64,000 nt of DNA from assembly GCF_014280435.1 (NCBI RefSeq), contig NZ_CP060388.1, forward strand, positions 2,294,001 to 2,358,000, read 5' to 3'. Source of the stretch: Sphingobium sp. KCTC 72723 (lineage in GTDB: Bacteria; Pseudomonadota; Alphaproteobacteria; Sphingomonadales; Sphingomonadaceae). The notes beneath the pieces are model-generated. The model had not been told where the DNA came from. It searched no databases and was given only the letters and a program-made list of their open reading frames with translations. This document shows, one piece after another, positions 56,171 through 64,000 of this stretch (positions are counted from its first letter, which is position 1; every line of letters starts with the position of its first letter). The translations under genes were made by a program, and so were the position numbers.

Positions 56171-56781
56171 CCATCCTCGTCGTCACCGGGACCGACACCG
56201 GCATCGGCAAGACCGTGTTCGCCGCCGGTCTGGCAGGCGCTTTGGGCGCGCATTACTGGAAACCGATCCAGGCCGGGATCGACCCGGAAGGCGACAAGGA
56301 AACGGTCGCCGCCCTGTCCGGCCTGCCCGCCGCCCGCATCCTGCCCGAAGCCTATCGCCTCACTACCCCTGCCTCCCCCCACCTTGCCGCGCGGATCGAC
56401 GGAGTGACGATCACGCTCGACCGGCTCGCCTTGCCAAAGGTCGACGGCCCGCTTGTGGTGGAGGGCGCAGGCGGCGTGCTGGTCCCGGTCAGCGACACGC
56501 TGCTGATGGCGGACCTGTTCGCTTATTGGGGTCAGCCCGTCATCCTGTGCGCCCGCACCGCGCTTGGCACCATCAACCACAGCCTGCTCAGCATCGAAGC
56601 CTTGCGCGCGCGCGGCGTGCCGATCGCGGGCATCGCCTTCATCGGCGCGCCCCACGCGGAGAATGAGCGGATCATCCCGACGCTGGCCAACATTCCCTGC
56701 CTTGGCCGCCTGCCCCTGCTCGATCCGCTCGACCCGGCCAGCCTCGCCACTGCTTTTGCGAACAGCATCACGCTTTCCTAA
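56167..56781 (+). CDS. bioD: Dethiobiotin synthase
   Basis: BioD closes the ureido ring using ATP and bicarbonate. The 204-residue protein has the P-loop VTGTDTGIGKTVFAAGLAGA, the substrate-binding YWKPIQAG, and LVVEGAGGVLVPVS. It overlaps bioF by four bases, so the two are coupled. The bioB and bioC genes are not in this window. Confidence 0.95.
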   Translation: MTILVVTGTDTGIGKTVFAAGLAGALGAHYWKPIQAGIDPEGDKETVAALSGLPAARILPEAYRLTTPASPHLAARIDGVTITLDRLALPKVDGPLVVEGAGGVLVPVSDTLLMADLFAYWGQPVILCARTALGTINHSLLSIEALRARGVPIAGIAFIGAPHAENERIIPTLANIPCLGRLPLLDPLDPASLATAFANSITLS

Positions 56782-56903
56782 ACTTTCAACGGCCGATAAT
56801 TTTCGACCAACGACATGGACTGCTTTGTTGGACAGGCGTTCAACTCCATGTCAGCATGGATGGTTCAAGCCTTCCATATCCAGCAAAGCCAAGGGACGCT
56901 TTC

Positions 56904-58940
56904 ATGAAAACTCTCCTCCTCAGCGCAGCGGCAACCGCCCTCGCGCTCGCTGCCACTTCGGCCCATGCGCAGCAGCCTGCGCCAACCACTGCCGCAGCGG
57001 CCAAGCCGACCTATGGCACCTATGGCTTCGACACGGCAGGCATGGATCCTTCGGTGAAGGCCGGCGACGATTTCTACGATCATGCCAATGGCACATGGGC
57101 AAAAAACACGCCGATCCCTGCCGACAAGGCGAATTTCGGGGCGTTCAATACGCTGGACGAACTGTCGCGCACCCGCACGCGCGGCATTTTGGACACGGCC
57201 CGCAAAGACCCCGGCAGCAAGATCGGCGCGGCCTATGCCAGCTATCTCGACACCGCTGCGGTCGAAGGCAAGGGACTTGCCCCGATCAAGCCATGGCTGG
57301 CCGAAATCAAGGCGATCAGGGACAAGGCCGGTTACGCCTCCGCGCTGGCCAAGGCCGCCCGCGCCGGTGTCCCCGGCCCGTTCCGCTTCTATGTGGGGCA
57401 GGATGACAAGGATCCCGAAACCTATATCCTGACCATGGGCCAGAGCGGCCTGGGCCTGCCCGATCGCGACTATTATCTCGACCAGAGCGAGAAGATGGCC
57501 GCCATCCGCACCGCCTATGTCGCTCATCTGGAACAGATGCTGACGCTGGCAGGCGAAACCGATGCCAAGGCCCGCGCCACCGCGCTGATGGCGTTCGAAA
57601 CGGATGTGGCCAAAGTCCACTGGACCCAGATCGACAGCCGCGACGCGGACAAAACCTATAACAAGACGACGCTGGCCGACCTGCAAAAGGCCGCGCCCGG
57701 CTTCGACTTTGCGACATGGTTCAAGGGCAATGGCCTGACGCCTGCCAGCCTGCTGGTGTCGCAACCCAGCGCCGTGACCGGCGAAGCGGCACTGATTGCC
57801 AAGGCACCCATCGGCGTTCTGCGCGACGCGCTGCTACTGCGCAGCCTGCACAAATATGCCGATTTCCTGCCCGACAACATCGCCAACGCCGATTTCGCTT
57901 TCTACGGCACCACCTTGTCCGGCACGCCGCAGCGTGAGGAACGGTGGAAGCGTGGCGTCGATTTCCTCAAGGAATCGCTGGGTGAGGAAGTGGGCAAAGC
58001 CTATGTCGCCCAATATTTCCCGCCCGAAACCAAGGCGGCGATGGATGTGCTGGTCAAGAATGTGATCGCCGCCATGGGCCGCCGCATCGACGGCCTGCCA
58101 TGGATGAGCGACACGGCCAAGGCGCGCGCGCACAAGAAGCTGGCCGCCTTCACCCCCAAGATCGGCTATCCCGACAGGTGGCGCGATTATGCGGGCCTGA
58201 CGATCAAGGGCGACGATCTGATGGGCAATGCGATGCGCGCCGAACAGTTCGGCTTCGACTATAATATCGGCAAGCTGGGCAAGCCGCTCTATCGCTGGGA
58301 ATGGGGCATGACCCCGATGGAAATCAACGCCTATGCCAATTTCGGCATGGTCGAAATCGTTTTCCCCGCCGCCATCCTGCAACCGCCCTTCTTTGATCCC
58401 AACGCCGATCCGGCTGTCAATTATGGCGGCATCGGCGCAGTGATCGGTCATGAACTGAGCCATCATTTCGACGATCAGGGCGCGAAATATGACGAAACCG
58501 GCAAGCTCAACCAATGGTGGACCGATGCCGACGTTGCCAATTTCAAGGGGCTGACCGACAAGCTCGTCAAGCAATATGACGCCTATGAACCCTTCCCCGG
58601 CGCGCATGTGAAGGGCGCGTTCACGCTGGGCGAGAATATCGGCGATCTGGGCGGCCTTGCCGTCGCGCTCGACGCCTATCACGCCTCGCTGGGTGGCAAG
58701 GCGGCTCCGGTGATCGACGGCATGACCGGCGACCAGCGCTTCTTCCTTGGCTGGGCGCAGGTATGGCGGCGCAACTATCGCGAAGCCAATCTGCGCCAGC
58801 GTCTGGTGACCGATCCGCACGCCCCGTCGCAATATCGCGCCGACATCGTGCGCAATTTCGACGCCTGGTATGATGCGTTCAAGCCGGAAGCGAGCGGCAA
58901 GATCAGCCTGAAGCCCGACGCGCGCGTCAAAATCTGGTAA
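56904..58940 (+). CDS. M13 family metallopeptidase (neprilysin-like), exported
   Basis: A 678-residue exported zinc metallopeptidase. The signal peptide MKTLLLSAAATALALAATSA is followed by a short Ala/Pro stretch. The zinc site is IGHELSHHFDDQGAKYDETG (His516-Glu-Leu-Ser-His520), and the third ligand lies in ENIGDLGGLAVALDAY. An Asn-Ala-Tyr segment (MEINAYANF), typical of the family, is present. Neprilysin-type enzymes cut peptides in the periplasm or outside. Its position between bioD and bioA is unexpected and may be coincidental. Confidence 0.92.
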   Translation: MKTLLLSAAATALALAATSAHAQQPAPTTAAAAKPTYGTYGFDTAGMDPSVKAGDDFYDHANGTWAKNTPIPADKANFGAFNTLDELSRTRTRGILDTARKDPGSKIGAAYASYLDTAAVEGKGLAPIKPWLAEIKAIRDKAGYASALAKAARAGVPGPFRFYVGQDDKDPETYILTMGQSGLGLPDRDYYLDQSEKMAAIRTAYVAHLEQMLTLAGETDAKARATALMAFETDVAKVHWTQIDSRDADKTYNKTTLADLQKAAPGFDFATWFKGNGLTPASLLVSQPSAVTGEAALIAKAPIGVLRDALLLRSLHKYADFLPDNIANADFAFYGTTLSGTPQREERWKRGVDFLKESLGEEVGKAYVAQYFPPETKAAMDVLVKNVIAAMGRRIDGLPWMSDTAKARAHKKLAAFTPKIGYPDRWRDYAGLTIKGDDLMGNAMRAEQFGFDYNIGKLGKPLYRWEWGMTPMEINAYANFGMVEIVFPAAILQPPFFDPNADPAVNYGGIGAVIGHELSHHFDDQGAKYDETGKLNQWWTDADVANFKGLTDKLVKQYDAYEPFPGAHVKGAFTLGENIGDLGGLAVALDAYHASLGGKAAPVIDGMTGDQRFFLGWAQVWRRNYREANLRQRLVTDPHAPSQYRADIVRNFDAWYDAFKPEASGKISLKPDARVKIW

Positions 58941-58953
58941 GCAGGACCAGATG

Positions 58954-58980
58954 GCGGGAGCGCAACGCCAGCGCTCCCGC
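58954..58980 (+). terminator. Terminator-like hairpin before bioA
   Basis: A 10-bp stem GCGGGAGCGC / GCGCTCCCGC with a 7-base loop lies 13 bases after the peptidase stop, followed by TCTTGG. It separates the peptidase from bioA. The T tract is poor. Confidence 0.6.
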
Positions 58981-59018
58981 TCTTGGCCCGGCACGCGCGG
59001 CAGGATAAGGGGCGTGGC

Positions 59019-60296
59019 ATGACCTCTCCGGTATGGCACCCCTTCACCCAACATGGCCTGCATGAGCCGATCCCCCATGTCGTGCGGGCCGAGGGCGCAT
59101 TGCTGCATCTGGCCGATGGCGGCACGCTGATCGACGGCATATCCAGCTGGTGGGTCACGACCCACGGCCATTGTAACCCCCGCATCGCCGCCGCCATCGC
59201 GCGGCAGGCGGCAACGCTCGATCAGCTGATTTTCGCAGGCTACACCCACGCCCCGGCAGAGGAAGTCGCGCGCGGCCTGATCGCCATCGCCCCGCGCGCG
59301 CCCGACCAGCCTACCCTTTCCCATGTCTTTTATTCCGACAGCGGATCTACGGCGGTCGAAGTCGCGATCAAGATGGCGCTGGGCTACTGGCATAATCTGG
59401 GCCAGCCCGAACGGCACCGCATATTGGTGCTGGAACATGGCTATCATGGCGACACGATCGGCACGATGTCGATGGGGGAACGCGGCGTCTATAATGCGGC
59501 CTGGACGCCATTATTGTTCGACGTCGGCACCATCCCCTTTCCCGCGCCGGGCGCGGAGCAGGCGACGTTGGACGCGCTGGAAGCTGCCTGCGCGCTGCGC
59601 CCCGCCGCCTTCATCGTCGAACCGCTGATCCTGGGCGCGGGCGGGATGCTGATCTACCCCCCACATGTCTTGGGCGAAATGGCCGCGATCTGCCGCCGCC
59701 ACGGCGTATTGTTCATTGCCGACGAAGTGATGACCGGATGGGGCCGCACCGGCACGCTGTTCGCCTGCGAACAGGCAGGCGTAGTGCCGGACATCATGGC
59801 CGTGGCCAAAGGGATCACCGGCGGCGCGCTCCCGCTCGCTGCCACGCTGGCCACTGCCGCGATCTTCGATGCGCATTGTTCGACCGATCGCGCCCGGCTA
59901 TTCTACCATTCGTCCAGCTACACTGCCAACGCCATCGCCTGCGCCGCAGCGGCGGAAAATCTCGCCATCTGGCAGGAGGAGGATGTGCTGGGCCGCATCG
60001 CCAATTTAGCGCAGGGAATCGCGGCGCGACTCGACACGCTGTCCCGCCACCCCGCCTTCGCCCATCCGCGCCAGCTTGGCACGATCGCCGCGATCGACCT
60101 GATTGCCGCGGACGCAGGCTATTTGTCCGACCTTGCCCCCCGCCTGCGCGCCTTTTTTCTGGAACGTGGCCTGTTGCTGCGCCCGCTGGGCAACACTATC
60201 TACCTGTTGCCGCCTTATTGCATGGATGCCGGTCAGCTTGATCGCATCTTCGATGCTCTGGCCGAAGCAGGCGATTTTTTCGGTGCAAATGCCTGA
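59019..60296 (+). CDS. bioA: Adenosylmethionine-8-amino-7-oxononanoate aminotransferase
   Basis: BioA transfers an amino group from S-adenosylmethionine to make 7,8-diaminopelargonic acid. The 425-residue PLP enzyme of class III aminotransferases shows VWHPFTQH near the start, SSWWVTTHGHCNP, FIADEVMTGWGRTG and the lysine in AVAKGITGG. The start at 59019 gives the known N-terminus. It belongs to the bio pathway with bioF and bioD but has its own upstream hairpin, so may have a separate promoter. Confidence 0.95.
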   Translation: MTSPVWHPFTQHGLHEPIPHVVRAEGALLHLADGGTLIDGISSWWVTTHGHCNPRIAAAIARQAATLDQLIFAGYTHAPAEEVARGLIAIAPRAPDQPTLSHVFYSDSGSTAVEVAIKMALGYWHNLGQPERHRILVLEHGYHGDTIGTMSMGERGVYNAAWTPLLFDVGTIPFPAPGAEQATLDALEAACALRPAAFIVEPLILGAGGMLIYPPHVLGEMAAICRRHGVLFIADEVMTGWGRTGTLFACEQAGVVPDIMAVAKGITGGALPLAATLATAAIFDAHCSTDRARLFYHSSSYTANAIACAAAAENLAIWQEEDVLGRIANLAQGIAARLDTLSRHPAFAHPRQLGTIAAIDLIAADAGYLSDLAPRLRAFFLERGLLLRPLGNTIYLLPPYCMDAGQLDRIFDALAEAGDFFGANA

Positions 60297-60353
60297 CTTT
60301 CATTTTGCACCATTTGGCGCTATGGCGGCGCGATTTTACGAATTCGGGATATT

Positions 60354-60572
60354 ATGGCAAAAGAAGAACTGCTTGAAATGCGCGGACAGGTTGTGGAGCT
60401 TCTCCCCAACGCCATGTTCCGCGTCCGGCTTGAAAATGATCACGAAATCCTCGGTCACACCGCAGGCAAGATGCGCAAGAACCGCATCCGCGTGCTGGTG
60501 GGCGACGAAGTGCTGGTTGAATTGACGCCTTATGATTTGACCAAGGGTCGGATCACCTACCGCTTCAAATAA
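60354..60572 (+). CDS. infA: Translation initiation factor IF-1
   Basis: IF-1 binds the ribosomal A site during initiation. The 72-residue OB-fold protein has the family sequence [20 protein letters not shown], followed by [19 protein letters not shown] and the C-terminal RITYRFK. It lies just before maf and the RNase E/G gene, an arrangement known in alphaproteobacteria. Confidence 0.97.
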   Translation: MAKEELLEMRGQVVELLPNAMFRVRLENDHEILGHTAGKMRKNRIRVLVGDEVLVELTPYDLTKGRITYRFK

Positions 60573-60583
60573 GCCACATCGCG

Positions 60584-61156
60584 ATGCGGCTCATATTGGC
60601 TTCTGCTTCCCCCCGGCGTCTGGCGCTGTTGGGGCAAATCGGCGTTGTCCCCGACGCGGTGGACCCGGCCGATTGCGACGAAACCCCGCGCAAGGCGGAA
60701 TTGCCGCCTGTCTATGCCGCGCGCGTCGCGGCGGAGAAGGCGGCAGTCGTCGCCGCGCGCCATCCCGGCGCACTGATCCTGTCGGGCGACACCGTCGTCG
60801 CGGCGGGGCGGCGCATCCTGCCCAAGGCAGAAAGCGCGGATGAAGCGCGTGCCTGCCTTGCCCTACTGTCGGGCCGACGTCATCGCGTGTTGAGCGCGAT
60901 CACGCTGATAGACGGGCAAGGGCTGGCGCGGCACCGGCTGTCGACCAATATCGTCACGTTCAAACCGCTCGATCAGAGCGAGGTGGACCGCTATATCGCC
61001 AGCGAAGAATGGCGCGGCAAGGCCGGTGGTTACGCCATTCAGGGCAAGGCCGCTGGCCTGATCCGTGCGATACAGGGCAGTCACAGCGCCATCATGGGCC
61101 TGCCGCTTTACGAAACCCGCGCGCTGCTGAAAGCGGCGGGCTATCCTCTCGATTAG
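60584..61156 (+). CDS. Maf family nucleotide pyrophosphatase
   Basis: A 190-residue Maf protein that hydrolyses non-canonical nucleoside triphosphates such as dTTP, UTP or modified nucleotides. Visible are LILASASPRRLALLGQIGV at the start, LSGDTVVAAGRRILPKAESA with the catalytic acidic residue, and GKAGGYAIQGKAAGLI. The gene follows infA by 11 bases and precedes the RNase gene by 8, so is in one operon. Substrate specificity is not decided by sequence. Confidence 0.94.
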   Translation: MRLILASASPRRLALLGQIGVVPDAVDPADCDETPRKAELPPVYAARVAAEKAAVVAARHPGALILSGDTVVAAGRRILPKAESADEARACLALLSGRRHRVLSAITLIDGQGLARHRLSTNIVTFKPLDQSEVDRYIASEEWRGKAGGYAIQGKAAGLIRAIQGSHSAIMGLPLYETRALLKAAGYPLD

Positions 61157-61164
61157 GACAGACT

Positions 61165-62154
61165 ATGGCCGAGTGGCTTTATGAAGAAGGCATTGGCGAG
61201 GCCCGCGCTGCGCTGATCGAAAAGGGTAAGCTGGTTGAAGCCCAGATCGAACGCGAAGGCGACGCCGTGCGCGCCGGTGCGATCGCGCAGGGTCGGCTGA
61301 TCACCACCATCATCCCCAAGAAGCGCGGCATCGTCCGCCTGCTGACGGGTGAGGAAGTGCTGATCGAACCCATTCCGCCCCGCCTTTCGGAAGGCGCGAA
61401 CCTGATGGTCGAAATCACGCGCGAAGCGATACCGGAGGAAGGCCGCGACAAGCGCGCCAAGGGCCGCACGGCGCAGGCGGGCGCAAAAGTCCACCCCGGT
61501 CCCAGCCTGCTGCAACGCATCCGCACCACCGGCGTCCCCGTCGTCCCCTGCCCCGCGCATGAGGAAGACCGGCTGGAAGCCTGTGGCTGGAGCGAATTGA
61601 TGGAGGAAGCGATCAGCGGCGAAGTCGGCACCGAAGCCGCCGCCCTGCGCCTCTATGTCACGCCCGCCATGCTGCTGATCGACGTCGATGGATCGCTGCC
61701 GCCCGCGCAGCTTGGTCCCAAGGGCGCGAAGCTCGCCGCGCAGGCGATCCGACGCATGGGCCTGACCGGTTCCATCGGCATCGACCTGCCGACGATGAAC
61801 AACAAGGACGAGCGGATGATCGCCGCGGCGCAGATCGACAAATATCTGCCGCTCCCGTTCGAACGCACTGCCGTCAACGGCTTTGGCTTCCTTCAGGTGA
61901 TTCGCCGCCGCGAACGCACGAACCTGATGGAATTGTTGCGCGAAGACCCCGTCCTGACCGCCGCGCTGGCGCTGCTGCGCCGGGCCGAACGCCATGGTCA
62001 GGGCGGCAGCGCGACGATCACCGCCGCCCCCGCCGTCATCGACTGCCTGCACAAACGGTCCGACTGGATCGAGCAACTCGCCAAGCGGCGCGGTGGCACG
62101 GTTTCGTTGCAGGCGGACGCAACCCTGACCCTGTCGGGTGGTCATGTCGCCTAA
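61165..62154 (+). CDS. rng: Ribonuclease E/G family protein, short form
   Basis: A 329-residue protein with the RNase E/G catalytic core. The two metal-binding aspartates are seen in LLIDVDGS (Asp173) and IGIDLPT (Asp207). It starts AEWLYEEGIGEARAALIEKG and lacks the S1 RNA-binding domain and the zinc-link CPxC of full RNase G or E, so is shorter than the usual 480 or more residues. It likely processes RNA but may have another role. It overlaps yacG by 11 bases. Confidence 0.8.
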   Translation: MAEWLYEEGIGEARAALIEKGKLVEAQIEREGDAVRAGAIAQGRLITTIIPKKRGIVRLLTGEEVLIEPIPPRLSEGANLMVEITREAIPEEGRDKRAKGRTAQAGAKVHPGPSLLQRIRTTGVPVVPCPAHEEDRLEACGWSELMEEAISGEVGTEAAALRLYVTPAMLLIDVDGSLPPAQLGPKGAKLAAQAIRRMGLTGSIGIDLPTMNNKDERMIAAAQIDKYLPLPFERTAVNGFGFLQVIRRRERTNLMELLREDPVLTAALALLRRAERHGQGGSATITAAPAVIDCLHKRSDWIEQLAKRRGGTVSLQADATLTLSGGHVA

Positions 62155-62338
62155 AGCCGCCTCCTGCCCGGTATGCCGCCAGCCCGCATCGCCCGAAAAC
62201 CGGCCCTTTTGCAGCCCCGCCTGCCGCGACCGCGACCTGTTGCAATGGCTGGGCGAAGGCTATCGCGTACCCGGCCCACCCGCCGAGGAAGGCGCTGAAA
62301 AAATCGGCAATTATGGGCTGGACAGCGACGCGGATTGA
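62144..62338 (+). CDS. yacG: YacG family zinc-finger protein
   Basis: A 64-residue protein with the four-cysteine zinc motif CPVCRQPA and FCSPACRDRDL. YacG in E. coli binds gyrase and inhibits it. The DLLQWLGEGYRVPG segment is characteristic. It overlaps the RNase gene by 11 bases; ATG 62144 was chosen over GTG 62138. It is the last gene before tRNA-Phe. Confidence 0.88.
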   Translation: MSPKAASCPVCRQPASPENRPFCSPACRDRDLLQWLGEGYRVPGPPAEEGAEKIGNYGLDSDAD

Positions 62339-62386
62339 CGACTATAGGCACGCTTCCATCGGGCGGAGCCATCCGCAGTTGGCCGT

Positions 62387-62462
62387 GCCTGGATAGCTCA
62401 GTTGGTAGAGCAAGCGATTGAAAATCGCTGTGTCGGCGGTTCGAATCCGTCTCCGGGCACCA
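62387..62462 (+). tRNA. tRNA-Phe (GAA)
   Basis: A 76-base cloverleaf with encoded CCA end. The acceptor stem is GCCTGGA paired with TCCGGGC (one G-U), then A73 and CCA at 62460-62462. The D arm is GCTC..GAGC, the anticodon stem is AGCGA/TCGCT around the loop TTGAAAA, giving anticodon GAA, and the T arm holds GGTTCGAATC. The 3' end borders the integrase region and is a likely attachment site. Confidence 0.97.
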
Positions 62463-62480
62463 CATTCCCCTTCGCCATCA

Positions 62481-62560
62481 TTCGCTGACGGGTTTACAAA
62501 CCCAGCAAATCAGCCATATTCGGCGATGGTCCTTTCGCTGGCTTTCGCTGTTATTCGCTG
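62481..62560. repeat. Direct repeats TTCGCTG between tRNA-Phe and the integrase gene
   Basis: TTCGCTG occurs at 62481-62487, 62534-62540, 62544-62550 and 62554-62560. The last three are exactly 10 bases apart, one helical turn. The region could be arm-type integrase or excisionase binding sites next to the attachment site. Confidence 0.7.
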
Positions 62561-62636
62561 ACAGCCGGAGATTTTGGGGGCCAGATTGGGGCCCATTTCA
62601 TGCGTGGCCCCAGGCGACATGGAAATGGCCCCCACG

Positions 62637-63862
62637 ATGGCGTTGACCGACACGGCGATCAAAAATGCCAAGCCCAAGGATAAGCCCTATAAAATGGGTG
62701 ACGCCGGTGGGCTTTTTTTGTTGGTCCAGCCAAGCGGTGGAAAGCTCTGGCGGCTCAAATACCGTGTCGATGGCAAGGAGAAGAAGCTGGGTCTGGGCAC
62801 CTATCCCGAAGTCAGTCTGGGTGATGCGCGCAAGGGCCGCGACAAGGCCCGTGAGTTGATAGCCATGGGCAAAGACCCCGGTGTCGAGAAGGTGCGGAAG
62901 AAGGTTCAGGATCGCATCTCCGCCGACAACACCTTTGCCACGGTCGCCGCCGAGTTCATCAACAAGCGGACCAAGGAGGGCTGGGCGGAAAACACGCTGG
63001 CGAAGGCGGAATATCTGCTGGGCAACCTGAGCCCCGCGATCGGACGGATGCCAGTGGCCGAGATCCTGCCAGCCGATCTGATCCCTGTTCTCAAGCGGGT
63101 CGAGGGCAAGGGCAATCTGGAGACGGCCCGGCGGATGCTCCAGTTCGCCAGCCAGGTCTTTCGTTATGCGGTCGCCACGACTCGGCTGACATCTGACCCC
63201 ACCCGCGATCTCAAGGGCGCGCTGATCGCACCGAAGCCGAAGCATCATGGCGCGATCATCGACCCGGTGAAGGTGGGTGAACTGCTGCGCGCGATCGATG
63301 GCTACGATGGCAACTATGTCACCCTCTATGCCTTGAAGCTCTCCCCGCATGTTTTCGTGCGCCCCGGTGAATTGCGTTCGGCCATGTGGAAGGAAATCGA
63401 CATTGAGGGCGCTGTTTGGACGATCCCGGCCGAAAAGATGAAGATGCGCAAACCGCATCATGTCCCCCTCTCCCGCCAGGCGCTCTCCCTATTGAACGAG
63501 TTGCGCGAATTGACTGGCGGCAGGCTCGGTCTGGTGTTCCCGTCGATCCGTTCCACCGCCCGCCCCATGTCGGAAAACACCGTCAACGCGGCGCTCCGGC
63601 GGTTGGGCTTCACGGGCGACGAGATGACCGCTCACGGTTTCCGCGCCATGGCTTCAACACTGCTCAATGAGAGCGGGAAATGGCATTCAGACGCCATTGA
63701 GCGGGCATTGGCGCATCAGGACAGCGATAATGTCCTGCCGCATACCATCGCGGCGCACACTGGAAAGAGCGCGTCGAGATGGCGCAATGGTGGTCGGATC
63801 ATCTCGACCAGTTGCGCGCCGGTGCGGCGATCCTGAATTTCCCGACGGAGGGGCGTGGTTGA
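62637..63862 (+). pseudogene. P4-type tyrosine recombinase integrase with a one-base frameshift
   Basis: An integrase of the P4/DUF4102 type beside tRNA-Phe. The N-terminal arm-binding part (LTDTAIKNAKPKDKPYKMGD) and a core-binding part are intact. The catalytic Arg is in RPGELR (Arg242) and HGFR is at 333-336. At codon 367 the frame is lost: GTC-CTG-CCG reads on to a shifted stop at 63836. Inserting one base after 63735 restores VRAAYHRGAHWKERVEMAQW, a family-typical end with the catalytic Tyr, stopping at 63862. The Tyr is absent from the frame as read. It is a pseudogene, or a sequence error. ATG 62637 matches family starts. Confidence 0.85.
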
Positions 63863-64000
63863 TGTCTGCGGATGAGTCGTTCATTTTCCAGATGGGCGAG
63901 CCAGGCGATCGCCTGTGGCTCGGTCGACTTGCCGAGCGCCTCCGTTATCGGGAGGCTCAATATAGGGCGGCGAAGCAAGCTAGCTCGAATCTTGACGAAG
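63862..64000 (+). CDS. Hypothetical protein, 5' part only
   Basis: A reading frame begins with ATG at 63862, overlapping the restored integrase stop as TGATG, and runs out of the window after about 46 codons. It reads SADESFIFQMGEPGDRLWLG, then an arginine-rich helical-looking part. No family can be assigned from this fragment. It is likely the second gene of the integrated element and was coupled to the integrase. Confidence 0.5.
   Translation, partial: MSADESFIFQMGEPGDRLWLGRLAERLRYREAQYRAAKQASSNLDE

Noticed and set aside
58983..59018. A longer N-terminus for bioA starting at 58983
   Set aside because: The extra 12 residues (MARHARQDKGRG) lack family similarity and the ATG at 59019 gives the usual beginning.
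62534..62560. A possible CRISPR-like array of TTCGCTG units
   Set aside because: Units are only 7 bases with 3-base spacers and no variable spacers; protein-binding sites fit better.

Overview
The window is a GC-rich, densely coded stretch of alphaproteobacterial chromosome. It most likely comes from a Sphingomonadaceae member (Sphingobium, Sphingomonas or a close relative). The basis is gene content: an UrcA-family exported protein, a DUF1674/SDHAF4-type protein, a SciP (DUF1153) regulator, COQ9, a RibBX-type DHBP synthase, a short RNase E/G and infA-maf-rng-yacG next to tRNA-Phe. Palindromic intergenic repeats are also frequent. The genus is inferred from content only. No similarity search was possible.

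Layout. 1-2982: end of tsaD, gpsA and a polysaccharide flippase. 3115-8998: adenosine kinase, an EI24 membrane protein, a lipoprotein, queG, an ABC-2 exporter pair and a Tat-exported MsrB. 8985-13188: a minus-strand envelope-glycan group (membrane protein, GtrA, UDP-galactopyranose-mutase-like flavoprotein) and UrcA. 13507-20733: purH, a GT87 glycosyltransferase, a heparinase-like protein, rpe, a PAS protein and rsmB. 20886-28175: SDHAF4-like protein, galU, ssb, feoAB, coq9, a DMT transporter and an ene-reductase. 28317-31810: riboflavin cluster ribH, ribBX, ribE, ribD. 31843-39749: a small membrane protein, a TonB-like protein, a divergent EF-hand protein, DUF445 and an RND pump with its adaptor. 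39990-41519: two YeaQ-type proteins, SciP and a small hypothetical. 41660-46719: mnmA, hisG, hisD, nusB and thiL, with a different inverted repeat in each gap. 46724-51971: a membrane protein, hppA and an S9 peptidase. 52078-54837: a Type IIL-like restriction-modification locus interrupted by one in-frame stop. 55046-60296: biotin genes bioF-bioD and bioA with an M13 peptidase between them. 60354-62462: infA, maf, rng, yacG, tRNA-Phe. 62463-64000: the start of an integrated element with a frameshifted P4-type integrase.

Most of the window is housekeeping: riboflavin, biotin, histidine, purine and queuosine metabolism, tRNA and rRNA modification. The accessory points are the split restriction-modification gene, the defective integrase beside tRNA-Phe with three helically phased TTCGCTG repeats, and the envelope-glycan group. 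The most notable regulatory candidate is RibBX: it carries an N-terminal helix-turn-helix domain, and its own promoter contains a perfect TCACA-C-TGTGA palindrome between the likely -35 and -10 boxes. A 150-bp intergenic region at 13346-13495 can fold into a cloverleaf-like structure and is unexplained.
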